From Phycisphaerae bacterium (lineage in GTDB: Bacteria > Planctomycetota > Phycisphaerae > Sedimentisphaerales > Anaerobacaceae): a DNA stretch of 64,000 nucleotides. The stretch is from assembly GCA_028714855.1 (NCBI GenBank), contig JAQTLP010000001.1, positions 1-64,000 of the forward strand, read 5' to 3'. Shown here one piece after another: positions 52,388 through 61,993 of the stretch. Each line of letters begins with the position of its first letter. Position 1 is the first letter of the stretch. Below the pieces are notes generated by a model. That model had not been told where the DNA came from, did no database searches, and was given only the letters and a program-made list of their open reading frames with translations. The position numbers and the translations under genes were made by a program.

Positions 52388-52879
52388 GTGAGATGTCCCT
52401 TTTGCAAGGAAGATCACGATAGGGTTGTTGATTCGCGTTCAAGCGATACCGGCAGAGTAATCAGGCGCCGGCGTCAGTGCCTGGCGTGCAAAAAGCGTTT
52501 TACTACCTATGAAAAAATAGGTGAGAGTTTTAAGCTCTGTGTGGTCAAAAAGGACGGCTCCCGTGTCCCTTACGACAGAGATAAAATCGTCGGAGGTTTG
52601 CAGAAGGCCTGTTACAAAAGACCCGTCTCTGTTGAACAGATTCAGCAGATAGCCGACAAAGTTGAGGAAGATATATTTAAGAATTCCGACAAGGAAGTAT
52701 CGTCGGCTTTTGTCGGTGAAAGCGTGATGAAGCACCTGCAGGGAGTTGACAAAGTCGCATATATTCGCTTTGCAAGTGTCTACAGGGACTTTGAAGATGC
52801 AGGTGAACTGATTCAAGAAGTAAGTCAGGCCATTCAGCGGGCCGAGTATAGCGGCCAGCCGAAGCTTTTTGATGCCTGA
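52388..52879 (+). CDS. nrdR: Transcriptional repressor NrdR
   Basis: A 163-residue Zn-ribbon/ATP-cone repressor of ribonucleotide reductase genes that senses dATP/ATP. The Zn ribbon uses CPFC (residues 3-6) and CLAC (31-34), with the DSRSSDTGRVIRRRRQC link; the ATP-cone follows (VVKKDGSRVPYDRDKIVGGL). It starts at GTG, with GAGGCGGG upstream. The next gene, 55 bases on, encodes two more ATP-cone domains. Confidence 0.96.
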   Translation: MRCPFCKEDHDRVVDSRSSDTGRVIRRRRQCLACKKRFTTYEKIGESFKLCVVKKDGSRVPYDRDKIVGGLQKACYKRPVSVEQIQQIADKVEEDIFKNSDKEVSSAFVGESVMKHLQGVDKVAYIRFASVYRDFEDAGELIQEVSQAIQRAEYSGQPKLFDA

Positions 52880-52934
52880 GAGATAAAAATTACCAGGATA
52901 GTTGAGCCATCATTAAATTTTTGCAAGGAGGCAA

Positions 52935-53525
52935 ATGGTGGGGATGAACGTGCGGCTTAAAGTTGTAAAGGCCGATAGCAGCGTCGAAGAATATCTGCAC
53001 ACAAAGGTCATCGGCACTCTCAGCAATGCTCTCGCTTGCGATGGGCAGGCCGATATATACGTCGCCGAGCAGCTTGCGGATGTGGTAACTTATTATCTTT
53101 ATCGCGGGAAAACCCATCGCACCGTAGCCAGCAGCGAAATCCTCTCGATAATCAAGGCGGTTTTGACCGCCACAGAGTATGAAGGCGCCGCGGTTGCGAT
53201 AAGCGAGCATCATTTAAACCGCAAGCTTAAACGTTCCAGAACCGAGGTTGTTTTGGTTGATATTAAGCAGCTCGCCGATGCCGAAATGCTCTACGGAGTT
53301 CAGCAATCGCCGCGCCGGAGCCGCTGGGACAAGTCTAAAATAGTCAATGACCTCGTAACCGACTACGATGTTTCCAGGGAAACTGCCAGAACGATTGCCT
53401 CGATGGTTGAGGAAAAAATATTCAATATGGGTATGACTTCGGTCCCGGCCGGCCTGTTAAAACAGCTTGTTTTAAGTGATACCGCCGCGTTCCTGCAGGC
53501 CCAGCGGCAACTCCAGGCCGTCTAA
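52935..53525 (+). CDS. double ATP-cone domain protein
   Basis: A 196-residue protein made of two ATP-cone-like units: VKADSSVEEYLHTKVIGTLS at the start and VLVDIK...SRWDKSKIVNDLVTDYDVSRETA in the second half. AAGGAGG precedes the ATG. ATP-cones bind ATP or dATP and regulate ribonucleotide reductases and NrdR. There is no Zn ribbon or reductase domain, so it is a stand-alone nucleotide-sensing protein. Directly after nrdR, it could be a modifier or antagonist of NrdR, which is inference. Confidence 0.75.
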   Translation: MVGMNVRLKVVKADSSVEEYLHTKVIGTLSNALACDGQADIYVAEQLADVVTYYLYRGKTHRTVASSEILSIIKAVLTATEYEGAAVAISEHHLNRKLKRSRTEVVLVDIKQLADAEMLYGVQQSPRRSRWDKSKIVNDLVTDYDVSRETARTIASMVEEKIFNMGMTSVPAGLLKQLVLSDTAAFLQAQRQLQAV

Positions 53526-53543
53526 GCAGAATCATATCGATTA

Positions 53544-54473
53544 TTATTTGCCATCTATTATTGCTTTTGTTCGGCTGAGAATTTTTTCCGGTTGTTCATC
53601 AGGGTCAATATCGAGCCAGTGAACGTTTTTAAAGGTCTTAAACCACGTCCGCTGGTTCTTGGCGAAACGCCGCGTGTTTTTCTTTATCAGCTCCGCGGCA
53701 TCCTCTAAACTTATCTTACCGTTCAGGTGGTCAATTATCTCAGCGTAGCCGATTGCGCATCCGGCCTGCTGGCTTAAGGGTTTTTCTTCGGCCAGCAGTG
53801 CTTTGACCTCATCGACAAGGCCTGCTTCGATTATTTTTTTTGCCCGCAGGTTTATCCGGCTGTTTTCAACGCTTTTTTCCCTTCGCAGCCCGATTATCGT
53901 CCAGTCGTGCAAAGGTTTTTCTGCGTCGAATTGCTGCTGGAAACTCGAAATTGGTTTTCCGGTGAGCTTGTAAACTTCCAAGGCGCGAATTATACGTTTG
54001 CGGTCCCTGCGGCCGATGCGCTCGGCGGTGACAGGATCGATTTCGGCTAATTGCAGGTGCAGTTCTTCCAAACCTCCGGCTTCTGCTTCGATCTGCAGTT
54101 CGGCACGTATTTGCTTATCGCTTCCCGGCCCTTCGAACAGGCCATACAGCAGGGCCTTTATATAAAGGGCGGTTCCTCCGACCGCGATTATTCTCTTTTT
54201 GCGGTTTTTTATCTGCTCAGCCGCGTCGTAGGCCAAATCGAGAAATTTCCCGACGTTGAAATCTTCACTTGGTTCAACCACATCGATGAGGTGGTATTTG
54301 ACTCGTTCCTGCGCCTGTCGGGGCGGCTTGGCTGTGCCGATATCCATCCGCCGATAGACCTTCATCGAGTCGATACTGATTATTTCAGCACCCAGGTTTT
54401 CAGCCAAGTCAAAGGCCAATCGTCCTTTGCCTGATGCGGTAACGCCTATTATTAACAAACTGCTGGTATTCAT
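53544..54473 (-). CDS. miaA: tRNA dimethylallyltransferase
   Basis: Adds a dimethylallyl group to A37 of tRNAs reading UNN codons. It has the P-loop region IGVTASGKG, the ISIDSMKVYRRMDIGTAKP segment and the VGGTALYIKALLYGL motif in 309 residues. One oddity: the Ser/Thr that normally ends the Walker A motif is Gly (ASGKG instead of ASGKS/T). It sits opposite the isoprenoid synthesis genes that make its substrate. Confidence 0.93.
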   Translation of the reverse strand: MNTSSLLIIGVTASGKGRLAFDLAENLGAEIISIDSMKVYRRMDIGTAKPPRQAQERVKYHLIDVVEPSEDFNVGKFLDLAYDAAEQIKNRKKRIIAVGGTALYIKALLYGLFEGPGSDKQIRAELQIEAEAGGLEELHLQLAEIDPVTAERIGRRDRKRIIRALEVYKLTGKPISSFQQQFDAEKPLHDWTIIGLRREKSVENSRINLRAKKIIEAGLVDEVKALLAEEKPLSQQAGCAIGYAEIIDHLNGKISLEDAAELIKKNTRRFAKNQRTWFKTFKNVHWLDIDPDEQPEKILSRTKAIIDGK

Positions 54474-54558
54474 AATTTACTGTGAAAATCCGTCAATAAC
54501 GGGTATAATACGAAGTTTAGGTCAAAAACGCAAAATTATAGCTTTCATTGAACCGCAT

Positions 54559-55464
54559 ATGCCTGTGAACAAGATTGTCAATAACGATTTTAATGCCCGG
54601 TTGAGCGAGAAAGCGCAATTTGTAAATGATACGCTGTCCCGCCTTGTTGCCGGGCAGACGGGTATTAGCGGTGATTTAAAAGAGGCAATCAAATACACGC
54701 TCGAAGCCGGCGGCAAGCGGGTGCGTTCGGCGCTGGTTCTCTGGTGTTGTGAGCTTATCAGCGGCGAGGTAAATCGCAATGCCGAAATTGCAGCGGCGGC
54801 GGTCGAGATGGTGCATACTTACTCCCTTGTCCACGATGATTTGCCGGCGATGGATGACGACGACATTCGCCGGGGGCTTCCGACCTGTCATAAGGCCTTT
54901 GATGAGGCGACGGCTGTTCTTACAGGCGACGCCCTTTTGACGCTTGCCTTTGAGATTTTGGCGAAAGAAATTGACGACGCAGCTATCGCGGTCAGATTGA
55001 TTGGCGAATTGGCGAAGGCGGCAGGTCCTGCCGGTATGATTGCCGGTCAAATGGCCGACCTCAAAGCTGAAAACGGCCGAGGCGGCGAAGAAATTCTGGA
55101 ATATATCCATACCAACAAGACCGCCAAGATGTTCCGTTGCGCCGCTGCTATGGGAGCCATTTGTGGACAGGCAAAGGATAGTGACTTTAACCGCCTTTGT
55201 GAATACGGCCTTAAGATCGGCCTGGGCTTTCAGATAGCAGACGACATACTTGATGTTTGTGCTTCGAGCGAACATTTGGGTAAGACTGCCGGTAAAGATG
55301 TTAAAGCGGGCAAGGTAACATATCCGGCCGTCATCGGAATGGAAAAGTCAAAACAGCTCGGGGGAAAATTGGCCGATGAAGCGGCAGCAGTGCTTGAACC
55401 ATTCGGCCAAAAAGCCGACACCCTCAGAAATCTCGCAATCGCCCTGTTGGAAAGAACGAGATAA
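54559..55464 (+). CDS. ispA: Short-chain polyprenyl diphosphate synthase (FPP/GGPP synthase)
   Basis: Builds farnesyl or geranylgeranyl diphosphate from IPP and allylic diphosphates. First aspartate-rich motif HDDLPAMDDDDIRRG, second DDILDV, plus GGKRVRSALVLW near the start, in 301 residues. ATG at 54559 is used; the frame is open further upstream but there it overlaps miaA. It is followed 15 bases later by dxs, the usual pairing. Confidence 0.93.
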   Translation: MPVNKIVNNDFNARLSEKAQFVNDTLSRLVAGQTGISGDLKEAIKYTLEAGGKRVRSALVLWCCELISGEVNRNAEIAAAAVEMVHTYSLVHDDLPAMDDDDIRRGLPTCHKAFDEATAVLTGDALLTLAFEILAKEIDDAAIAVRLIGELAKAAGPAGMIAGQMADLKAENGRGGEEILEYIHTNKTAKMFRCAAAMGAICGQAKDSDFNRLCEYGLKIGLGFQIADDILDVCASSEHLGKTAGKDVKAGKVTYPAVIGMEKSKQLGGKLADEAAAVLEPFGQKADTLRNLAIALLERTR

Positions 55465-55479
55465 TCGGAAGAATTTTTA

Positions 55480-57378
55480 ATGGCTAACTTATTAGAACAA
55501 ATGGACGGCCCTGATGACTTGAAAAAGTTGTCTCCGCCTCAGCTCAAGCTTCTGGCGGAGGAAATACGCCGCTTTATGCTTGCCTCGGTGAGTGAAACAG
55601 GCGGACATCTCGCCAGTAATCTCGGCGTTGTGGAACTGACGCTGGCCCTGCATTATGTCTTCGATTTCAAAACCGATAAGCTGCTTTGGGATGTCGGCCA
55701 TCAGTGTTATACACACAAAATCATAACCGGCCGAAAGGCTGATTTCGCCAAGCTTCGTAAACGCGACGGCGTAAGCGGCTTTCCAAATCCGGATGAAAGT
55801 ATTTATGACCAGTTTGCCGTCGGTCATGCAGGGACCTCGGTAGCAACGGCAATTGGAATGGCAATGGGGCAGGTTCGAACCGGAAAAAACGATAAAATCG
55901 TTGCGCTGGTCGGAGATGCCAGTATTGTGAACGGCCTTTCTTTCGAGGCGCTGAATAATCTCGGCCTGGTAAAGAGGCAATTGCTTATAGTCCTCAACGA
56001 TAACTCCATGGCAATCGATGCTACGCAGGGGGCGGTGGCAAAATACTTCTCCAAAGTCCGCCTTAGCCAGACATACGAGGATTTGCGAAAAACCACCAAA
56101 AATATCCTCGAACATATGCCTGCTATCGGTAAAACCGTTGAGGATGCGATTGAGAGAATTAAGAAGGGTATTCGTATGGTCTTCCCTGCCAGTCAGATGT
56201 TCGAGAGCCTGAACATCCCTTATTTTGGTCCCGTTGACGGCCACGACATCGAATCGCTTATACAGTTGTTCAGGGCTTTGCTGCATTCGAATCACCCTGC
56301 GATTCTGCATGTTTATACAAAGAAGGGCAAAGGTTTCGCTCCTGCCGATGATGACCCGAGGAAGTTTCATTCGACTGGGCCCTTCAAGATGAATGGAAAC
56401 GCCGTGGAAACCTCCGCCGGCGTCAGGAGCAGCTTTACCGATGTTTTTGGTCGGGACATGACCGAACTGGCTGAAAAGGACAAAAGAGTTGTCGCCATAA
56501 CCTCCGCAATGTGCGACGGAACGGGACTGACCGAATTTCAAAAAAAATTCCCCGACAGGTTCTACGATGTCGGAATTGCTGAAGGTGTCGCGGTAGATAT
56601 TGCAGCAGGACTTGCCAAGAGCGGCCTGAAACCTTTCGTTTGTATCTATTCGACTTTCCTGCAGCGAAGTTTCGACCAGATATTCCAGGAAGTGTCGCTG
56701 CAGAACCTGCCGGTTGTTTTTTGTATCGACAGGGCTGGTGTCGTCGGCTCCGACGGTCCAACGCACCATGGCCTGATGGACATCGGATTTTTGAGAATGA
56801 TGCCGAATATGGTCCTGGTAGCTCCTGCTGATGAGGCCGAAGTGAAACTCGCTCTTGAATTTGCTCTGGCGGAAAATAAACCGGTCTGTTTGAGGTACCC
56901 TAGAGACCTTGTTCCGTCGAGCGAGTTTGATTTGTCTGCTTGTGCCGTGCCCTTTGAATTGGGTAGGAGCGTCGTTGTCAAAAGCAGCGCCAAATCGGCT
57001 ATTGCAATTGTCGCATACGGAAGCGTCCTTACCAATGCCCTCCAGGCGGCTCAGCTGCTTGGGCAGGATGGCATTGGTGTCGATGTGATAAACGCACGGT
57101 TCGCCGCCCCGCTCGATGATAAAATTATTTCCTTGCTCAAACGCCACAAAGGTATAATAACGCTGGAAGACCACGGTCTTGCCTGCGGCTTCGGCTCAGC
57201 CGTGCTTGAGGCGGCTGTTGCTTCTTTGCCATGTCCGATTAAAAAACCGATTGTGACTCTTGGTATGCCCAGGGCATTTTTAAGGCATGATTCCCGCAAT
57301 ACTCAACTTATGCAGGGGGGGATAAATGCCGATAAAATAGTGCTGACGGCGAAAGAAATATTGCGCTCGGCCCGATAA
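55480..57378 (+). CDS. dxs: 1-deoxy-D-xylulose-5-phosphate synthase
   Basis: Thiamine diphosphate enzyme that condenses pyruvate and glyceraldehyde 3-phosphate, the first step of the MEP isoprenoid pathway and also the entry to PLP synthesis with PdxA. In 632 residues it has HLASNLGVVELTLALHYVF, WDVGHQCYTHKIITGR, the ThDP-binding VGDASIVNGLSFEALNN (with a variant GDAS instead of GDGA), the HVYTKKGKG region and the transketolase-type C-terminal domains. No interruption. Confidence 0.96.
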   Translation: MANLLEQMDGPDDLKKLSPPQLKLLAEEIRRFMLASVSETGGHLASNLGVVELTLALHYVFDFKTDKLLWDVGHQCYTHKIITGRKADFAKLRKRDGVSGFPNPDESIYDQFAVGHAGTSVATAIGMAMGQVRTGKNDKIVALVGDASIVNGLSFEALNNLGLVKRQLLIVLNDNSMAIDATQGAVAKYFSKVRLSQTYEDLRKTTKNILEHMPAIGKTVEDAIERIKKGIRMVFPASQMFESLNIPYFGPVDGHDIESLIQLFRALLHSNHPAILHVYTKKGKGFAPADDDPRKFHSTGPFKMNGNAVETSAGVRSSFTDVFGRDMTELAEKDKRVVAITSAMCDGTGLTEFQKKFPDRFYDVGIAEGVAVDIAAGLAKSGLKPFVCIYSTFLQRSFDQIFQEVSLQNLPVVFCIDRAGVVGSDGPTHHGLMDIGFLRMMPNMVLVAPADEAEVKLALEFALAENKPVCLRYPRDLVPSSEFDLSACAVPFELGRSVVVKSSAKSAIAIVAYGSVLTNALQAAQLLGQDGIGVDVINARFAAPLDDKIISLLKRHKGIITLEDHGLACGFGSAVLEAAVASLPCPIKKPIVTLGMPRAFLRHDSRNTQLMQGGINADKIVLTAKEILRSAR

Positions 57379-57415
57379 TAGCCTCGGCAATAACGTGGGA
57401 AAGGATAATCTTAAA

Positions 57416-58288
57416 ATGGCGAAGAGCGGCTTGCCAAAATTGGTGATTTTCAGCGACCCGAAGAAGGGCCATGTTACCGAAGTGGTTGCGGAATTTCTCG
57501 ATTTCGCCAAAGGTAAAGCCGATATCGTTGCCACCTGCGGTATAGACCAGTGCACCGTTGATATTTTGAAAGAAGTTGATTTTGCGGTTGTCTTCGGCGG
57601 AGATGGGAGTATTACCTCTGCTGCCAGGCAGCTCAGTCAGGTCAATGTGCCGGTCATAGGTGTTAACCTCGGCAAGCTCGGCTTTCTGACAGAATTCAGC
57701 CTCGGAGAGCTTAAGGAATTTTTCCCTTCGTTGATATCACGAAAGCTGCGCATAGAAAAGCGTATGATGCTCAGATGCAGGATTTTCAGCGGCGGCAGGG
57801 AAAAATTCTCCTCGGCGGCCATCAATGATGTTTTTATCACAGCGGGTCCTCCTTTCAGAATGATTGAGTTGAAGATGTCGGTCGACGGCCAGCTCGCCAT
57901 AGACGGATTGGTAAGCGACGGCCTTATAATTTCTACGCCCACCGGCTCGACAGCTTATAATCTCTCGGCGGCAGGGCCGATACTTTCTGCAAATATGCAG
58001 GCAATGGTGGTTACGCCTATTTGTCCGCATTCGTTTAGCTTCAGACCGGTTGTTATCAACGCCGACAGCAAAGTAGAGGTCTTTGGAGTCAGCGTCAATG
58101 AAGGTACTACGGTTTCTGTCGATGGCCAGATTTCCTCAAAATTGTCAATCGATGACGTGGTGAAAATTGAAAGGAATAAAGGCGATTTTCTCGTAGTGAA
58201 TAATCCTCTTAGGACACAGTGGGATACTTTGGCGACCAAGCTCAGCTGGGCGGAAAAGCCGAAGTATAAGAAGAATCCTATTTTGTAA
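57416..58288 (+). CDS. nadK: NAD kinase
   Basis: Phosphorylates NAD to NADP. Characteristic segments are VFGGDGSITSAAR (GGDG), VNLGKLGFLTEF and STPTGSTAYNLSAAGPI. The product is 290 residues from the ATG at 57416, with AAAGGA about 10 bases upstream; a GTG at 57395 is an alternative. It follows dxs by about 35 bases. Confidence 0.95.
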   Translation: MAKSGLPKLVIFSDPKKGHVTEVVAEFLDFAKGKADIVATCGIDQCTVDILKEVDFAVVFGGDGSITSAARQLSQVNVPVIGVNLGKLGFLTEFSLGELKEFFPSLISRKLRIEKRMMLRCRIFSGGREKFSSAAINDVFITAGPPFRMIELKMSVDGQLAIDGLVSDGLIISTPTGSTAYNLSAAGPILSANMQAMVVTPICPHSFSFRPVVINADSKVEVFGVSVNEGTTVSVDGQISSKLSIDDVVKIERNKGDFLVVNNPLRTQWDTLATKLSWAEKPKYKKNPIL

Positions 58289-58329
58289 TAATTAGTGATT
58301 GTTTAATTATGAACATAGTTCTGAGGTGA

Positions 58330-59961
58330 ATGGTGTTTAATATTATGAAAAGAACAGCGGCATATATTATTGTTGGTTTGTTGTTTTTCACCGCTTTTTC
58401 AGAAATTAGCTGGGCGGCTGGAGGCTATAATATTAATCCTGCCACAGTCCCGCCGAGCCTAAGACGTGAAGGCCTTGTTCGCTCTCCCGGCACAGCTGTC
58501 GGAAGCGGAAACCTGCTGATTACCGGAAATATCAGAGGTCCGGCGTATTTTCGAGGAATTGTGCCGTATTCAGCGCCAACCGATTTTGGAGTTACGCTTC
58601 CTTCGTCTTCGCTTGATTCGTTTTTGAGGGATTCAGCCGGCTCGGAGAGTTTCGGCGGTTACAATAGTTACTCTGGTTACGGCCCAAGGTATAGACCATA
58701 TTATTCGCCGACCCAGACAGTATCATCTACGATACCGCGCTACTATGCTCAGGGAAGGGTATCGGCCGCAAATATTGACGCTTATTCTGCTCAGTCTTAT
58801 TTAAGCGGGACCTTGCCGGTGCGCCGCGACAGTGTACTCGATGCTGCATCTGCGACATCTCTGGCCCGCTGGCGGCCGATGTCGATGACGCCGGAAGAAA
58901 TGCAGAAAATAATTTCATCCGAAATCGCCAAATACTCGCCGGGAAGATTGACCCAACCGGGATATCAACCCAAGACGGGACTATATAATCCGGAACTAAG
59001 ACAGGAAAGCTATAAAGCAGGCGAACTTAGGACAGGTATGCCCGGCATGGAGGGCTCTTTATTACTCCCTGTTGTGAGAAAGCCGGGTGAGGTCAACCAG
59101 CCGTTTGGGATACCGGGACAGGCCGGTGAGGCAGTTGCCCAGGTGCCGTTTGGCACAGATATGAATACGCCGCTTAATGTCTACGACCAGATGCAGCAGC
59201 AGATTGATAGCTTGCAGACAAAAATCAACTTGGCACTTGTGACACCACAGCCTCAAAAGGACGCTGAAGAGGGCGAAAAATCAGCCGGTGAGCAAACCGG
59301 GAAGGGTTTTCAGGCTGAGAGGCTCGCTGAAGTTAATTTGCCCGCTTCCGGGATCAAAGCTGCTTTTGGCCCTTATGAAACTTTTGCCTCATTTTCAGAG
59401 GACAAATTCAATCAGAATATGCGGGCGGCAGAAATATATCTCAAGCAGGGCAGATACTATCGCGCTGCGGATGCCTACACTCTCGCATCGCTTTACAAGC
59501 CGGACGACCCCCTTGCCTATGCCGGAAAGAGCCACGCCCTTTTTGCCGCGGGCGAGTATATGAGCAGCGCCCTGTTCCTTTCCAGGGCCCTGCGGATTTT
59601 CCCGGGGTATGCGCGGTTTAAGATAGACATTGTGGCTATGGTAGGGGACAGGGACAAACTCGAGACGCGTGTGGTCGATGTCGAAGAATGGCTCACGAGA
59701 ACCGATGCTCCTGAACTGCAGTTTTTACTTGCCTACGTTTATTACCAGATGGGTAGACCCGTGCCGGCCAAGGAAGCCATTGACGCGGCTTATGAAAAAA
59801 TGCCCGATTCCTCCGTGGTGCTCGCTCTTAAACAAGCTATCGAAGAGAGTCCGAGCCCGGCGGCAGGCGAGGGTGGCTTGCTGCGTATAACCGAACCGGC
59901 TGCGGCACAACCTTCGTTACCTGCTGGGCAAGACGTGATAAGTGATGCATCGAAAGAGTAA
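58330..59961 (+). CDS. secreted TPR-containing protein
   Basis: A 543-residue exported protein. Signal peptide in residues 1 to about 30 (YIIVGLLFFTAFSEISWA). The next ~200 residues are rich in Gly, Ser, Tyr, Pro and low in charge (FGGYNSYSGYGPRYRPYYS). A short helical stretch (YDQMQQQIDSLQTKINLAL) follows, then TPR-like repeats from about residue 360 (AEIYLKQGRYYRAADAYTLA, GKSHALFAAGEYMSSALFLS). The C-terminus is Ala/Pro-rich. The start is uncertain (ATG 58330, GTG 58333 or ATG 58345). Function unknown; TPRs suggest protein binding outside the cell. Confidence 0.72.
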   Translation: MVFNIMKRTAAYIIVGLLFFTAFSEISWAAGGYNINPATVPPSLRREGLVRSPGTAVGSGNLLITGNIRGPAYFRGIVPYSAPTDFGVTLPSSSLDSFLRDSAGSESFGGYNSYSGYGPRYRPYYSPTQTVSSTIPRYYAQGRVSAANIDAYSAQSYLSGTLPVRRDSVLDAASATSLARWRPMSMTPEEMQKIISSEIAKYSPGRLTQPGYQPKTGLYNPELRQESYKAGELRTGMPGMEGSLLLPVVRKPGEVNQPFGIPGQAGEAVAQVPFGTDMNTPLNVYDQMQQQIDSLQTKINLALVTPQPQKDAEEGEKSAGEQTGKGFQAERLAEVNLPASGIKAAFGPYETFASFSEDKFNQNMRAAEIYLKQGRYYRAADAYTLASLYKPDDPLAYAGKSHALFAAGEYMSSALFLSRALRIFPGYARFKIDIVAMVGDRDKLETRVVDVEEWLTRTDAPELQFLLAYVYYQMGRPVPAKEAIDAAYEKMPDSSVVLALKQAIEESPSPAAGEGGLLRITEPAAAQPSLPAGQDVISDASKE

Positions 59962-59996
59962 AGCCGTTTTCTGTCTTCCGTTTTTATATATTGTTA

Positions 59997-61973
59997 ATGA
60001 TAAAAGCTGACACAACTTTGAATATCGAGGGGGTTTTGTCCGCCGATGGTTTAATCGCGCGGTCGTTCAGCGGATACGAGTTTCGGCCTCAGCAGGTGCA
60101 GATGGCCCGTGCTATTAAAGACGCCTTTGCGGACCGCAGGCATCTGGCTGCAGAGGCGGGAACAGGCATAGGAAAGAGCTTCGCATATCTTACTCCTGCA
60201 ATAGAGCTGGCCCACAGGCAAAAAACAAAAGTGCTCATCAGCACTTTTACTATTACCCTTCAGGAGCAGCTAATCAATAAAGACATTCCCTTCCTTGCAG
60301 AGGCTTTGCCGCAGGCGTTTACCGCTGTTCTGGCAAAGGGCAGAGGCAATTATCTTTGCAAACGCCGACTTGAGTTTGCAATGCGCAGGCAGGCGACAAT
60401 GTTCGATTGTCTAGGCTCAACGCTTGCGGTTATAAATCAATGGGCGAGCCAGACAAAAGACGGCTCCCTCAGCGATATTCCGATTTTACCGAAAAATCAT
60501 ATTTGGGATGCCGTCAAGAGCGAGCACGGTAACTGCCGGGGCAGAAAATGTCCCCACTTCGGCCGGTGTTTCTACTGGCGGGCGAGGCGCCAATTGGACA
60601 ATGCCGATATTATTGTGGCAAATCACGCCCTGATGTTTAGCGACCTTGTGCTCAAAGCGCAGGGTGCATCGATTTTGCCGGATTACAGGTACGTTATTAT
60701 CGATGAGGCCCACAATGTCGAGCATGTCGCCGAGGACCATTTCGGGATAAATATCAGTAATTTCACAGTCAAATTCCTCCTCGACGCCATTTATAATCCG
60801 AGGACACACAGAGGACTTCTGGCCTATATGGATGCACACAAAGCCGTTGATATAGTCGCTCTTGTATCCGGGGAATCGCGAAAATTCTTCAGCCGGGTCA
60901 ACAAATGGTACCAGCAGTCAAAGGATGAGACTTCGGGAAGATGTTACAAAAATTTTGTCGATGACAATCTCACTGGACATTTGAAAAATCTGCACGCTGA
61001 ATTGACTGCTCTGGCCAAGATTTGCAAAGACGTTGATGAAAAATTCGAGATTACGCGGCTAATCGACCGCTGCTCGGCTCTGGTTCAGGATTTGGATTCA
61101 TTCTTGAGCCGGCAGCAGGATGATTTCATTTATTGGGTTGAGCCGTCTTTCACTGCCGGTGCTGCTACTCGCTTGAGAAGTGCGCCGCTCAATGTCGGAC
61201 CTAATGTGAAAAGCTGTTTGTTTGATAAGTATGAATCGGTCGTACTGACCAGCGCAACCTTGAGCTGTGGTTCAGCCTCGGATGAAAAGACGGGGTTTGA
61301 ATTCTTCACCGGCCGCATTGGTCTGGATAACTGTAAAACGCTTAAACTCGGCTCGCCTTTCGATTACGCCAAACAGGTCACCCTTTATATCGAAAAAGAC
61401 CTTCCCGCCCCAAACGACCCCGCTTTTATTGATTCTGCGGCTGGCGTCATCAGCAGTTATGTATGCAGAACACAAGGCAGGGCCTTCGTCCTTTTTACCA
61501 GTTACGAAATGCTCGATGCAGTGGCTCAAAAATGCGCTGAAACACTTGCCGAAAATGGTATCCGCCTGCTCCAGCAGGGTGCGGAATTTGACAGGACATC
61601 TCTTTTGAAGCTGTTTAAGTCTGAGGACAATGCGGTTCTTTTTGGCACCGACAGTTTCTGGCAGGGCGTTGATGTCCCCGGCCAGGCGCTTAGCAATGTC
61701 ATTATCGTTCGCCTCCCCTTTGCCGTCCCCGACCAGCCGTTAATTGCCGGTCGGCTCGAACAGATAAAGCAGCAGGGAGGCAACCCTTTTAATGATTATC
61801 AGTTGCCTTCTGCGATTCTCAAATTCAAGCAGGGCTTCGGCCGGCTTATTCGAAGCAAAACAGATACAGGAATCGTTGCTGTCCTCGATAGCCGAATAAT
61901 AAATAAACGTTACGGCCAAGAATTCCTCAACGCAATCCCAACCTGTAAGATGGAAATTGTGACTCATTGCTAG
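59997..61973 (+). CDS. dinG: DinG/XPD-type Fe-S DNA helicase
   Basis: About 658 residues, superfamily 2 5'-3' helicase. Walker A is AEAGTGIGKSFAYL near residue 57, the Fe-S cluster cysteines are in NYLCKRRLEF and CRGRKCPHFGRC, the DEAH box is IDEAHNVEHVAED, and the C-terminal helicase half includes FGTDSFWQGVDVPGQ and FKQGFGRLIRS. It lacks the N-terminal exonuclease domain found in some firmicute DinG proteins. The chosen ATG is the third codon of the open frame. Confidence 0.9.
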   Translation: MIKADTTLNIEGVLSADGLIARSFSGYEFRPQQVQMARAIKDAFADRRHLAAEAGTGIGKSFAYLTPAIELAHRQKTKVLISTFTITLQEQLINKDIPFLAEALPQAFTAVLAKGRGNYLCKRRLEFAMRRQATMFDCLGSTLAVINQWASQTKDGSLSDIPILPKNHIWDAVKSEHGNCRGRKCPHFGRCFYWRARRQLDNADIIVANHALMFSDLVLKAQGASILPDYRYVIIDEAHNVEHVAEDHFGINISNFTVKFLLDAIYNPRTHRGLLAYMDAHKAVDIVALVSGESRKFFSRVNKWYQQSKDETSGRCYKNFVDDNLTGHLKNLHAELTALAKICKDVDEKFEITRLIDRCSALVQDLDSFLSRQQDDFIYWVEPSFTAGAATRLRSAPLNVGPNVKSCLFDKYESVVLTSATLSCGSASDEKTGFEFFTGRIGLDNCKTLKLGSPFDYAKQVTLYIEKDLPAPNDPAFIDSAAGVISSYVCRTQGRAFVLFTSYEMLDAVAQKCAETLAENGIRLLQQGAEFDRTSLLKLFKSEDNAVLFGTDSFWQGVDVPGQALSNVIIVRLPFAVPDQPLIAGRLEQIKQQGGNPFNDYQLPSAILKFKQGFGRLIRSKTDTGIVAVLDSRIINKRYGQEFLNAIPTCKMEIVTHC

Positions 61974-61993
61974 TAGCGTGTATTGCTTTAGCA

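Noticed and set aside
55492-57174. 560-codon minus-strand frame opposite dxs
   Set aside because: It is a shadow of dxs: the plus strand gives an uninterrupted, family-matching protein, while this frame has no recognisable motif.
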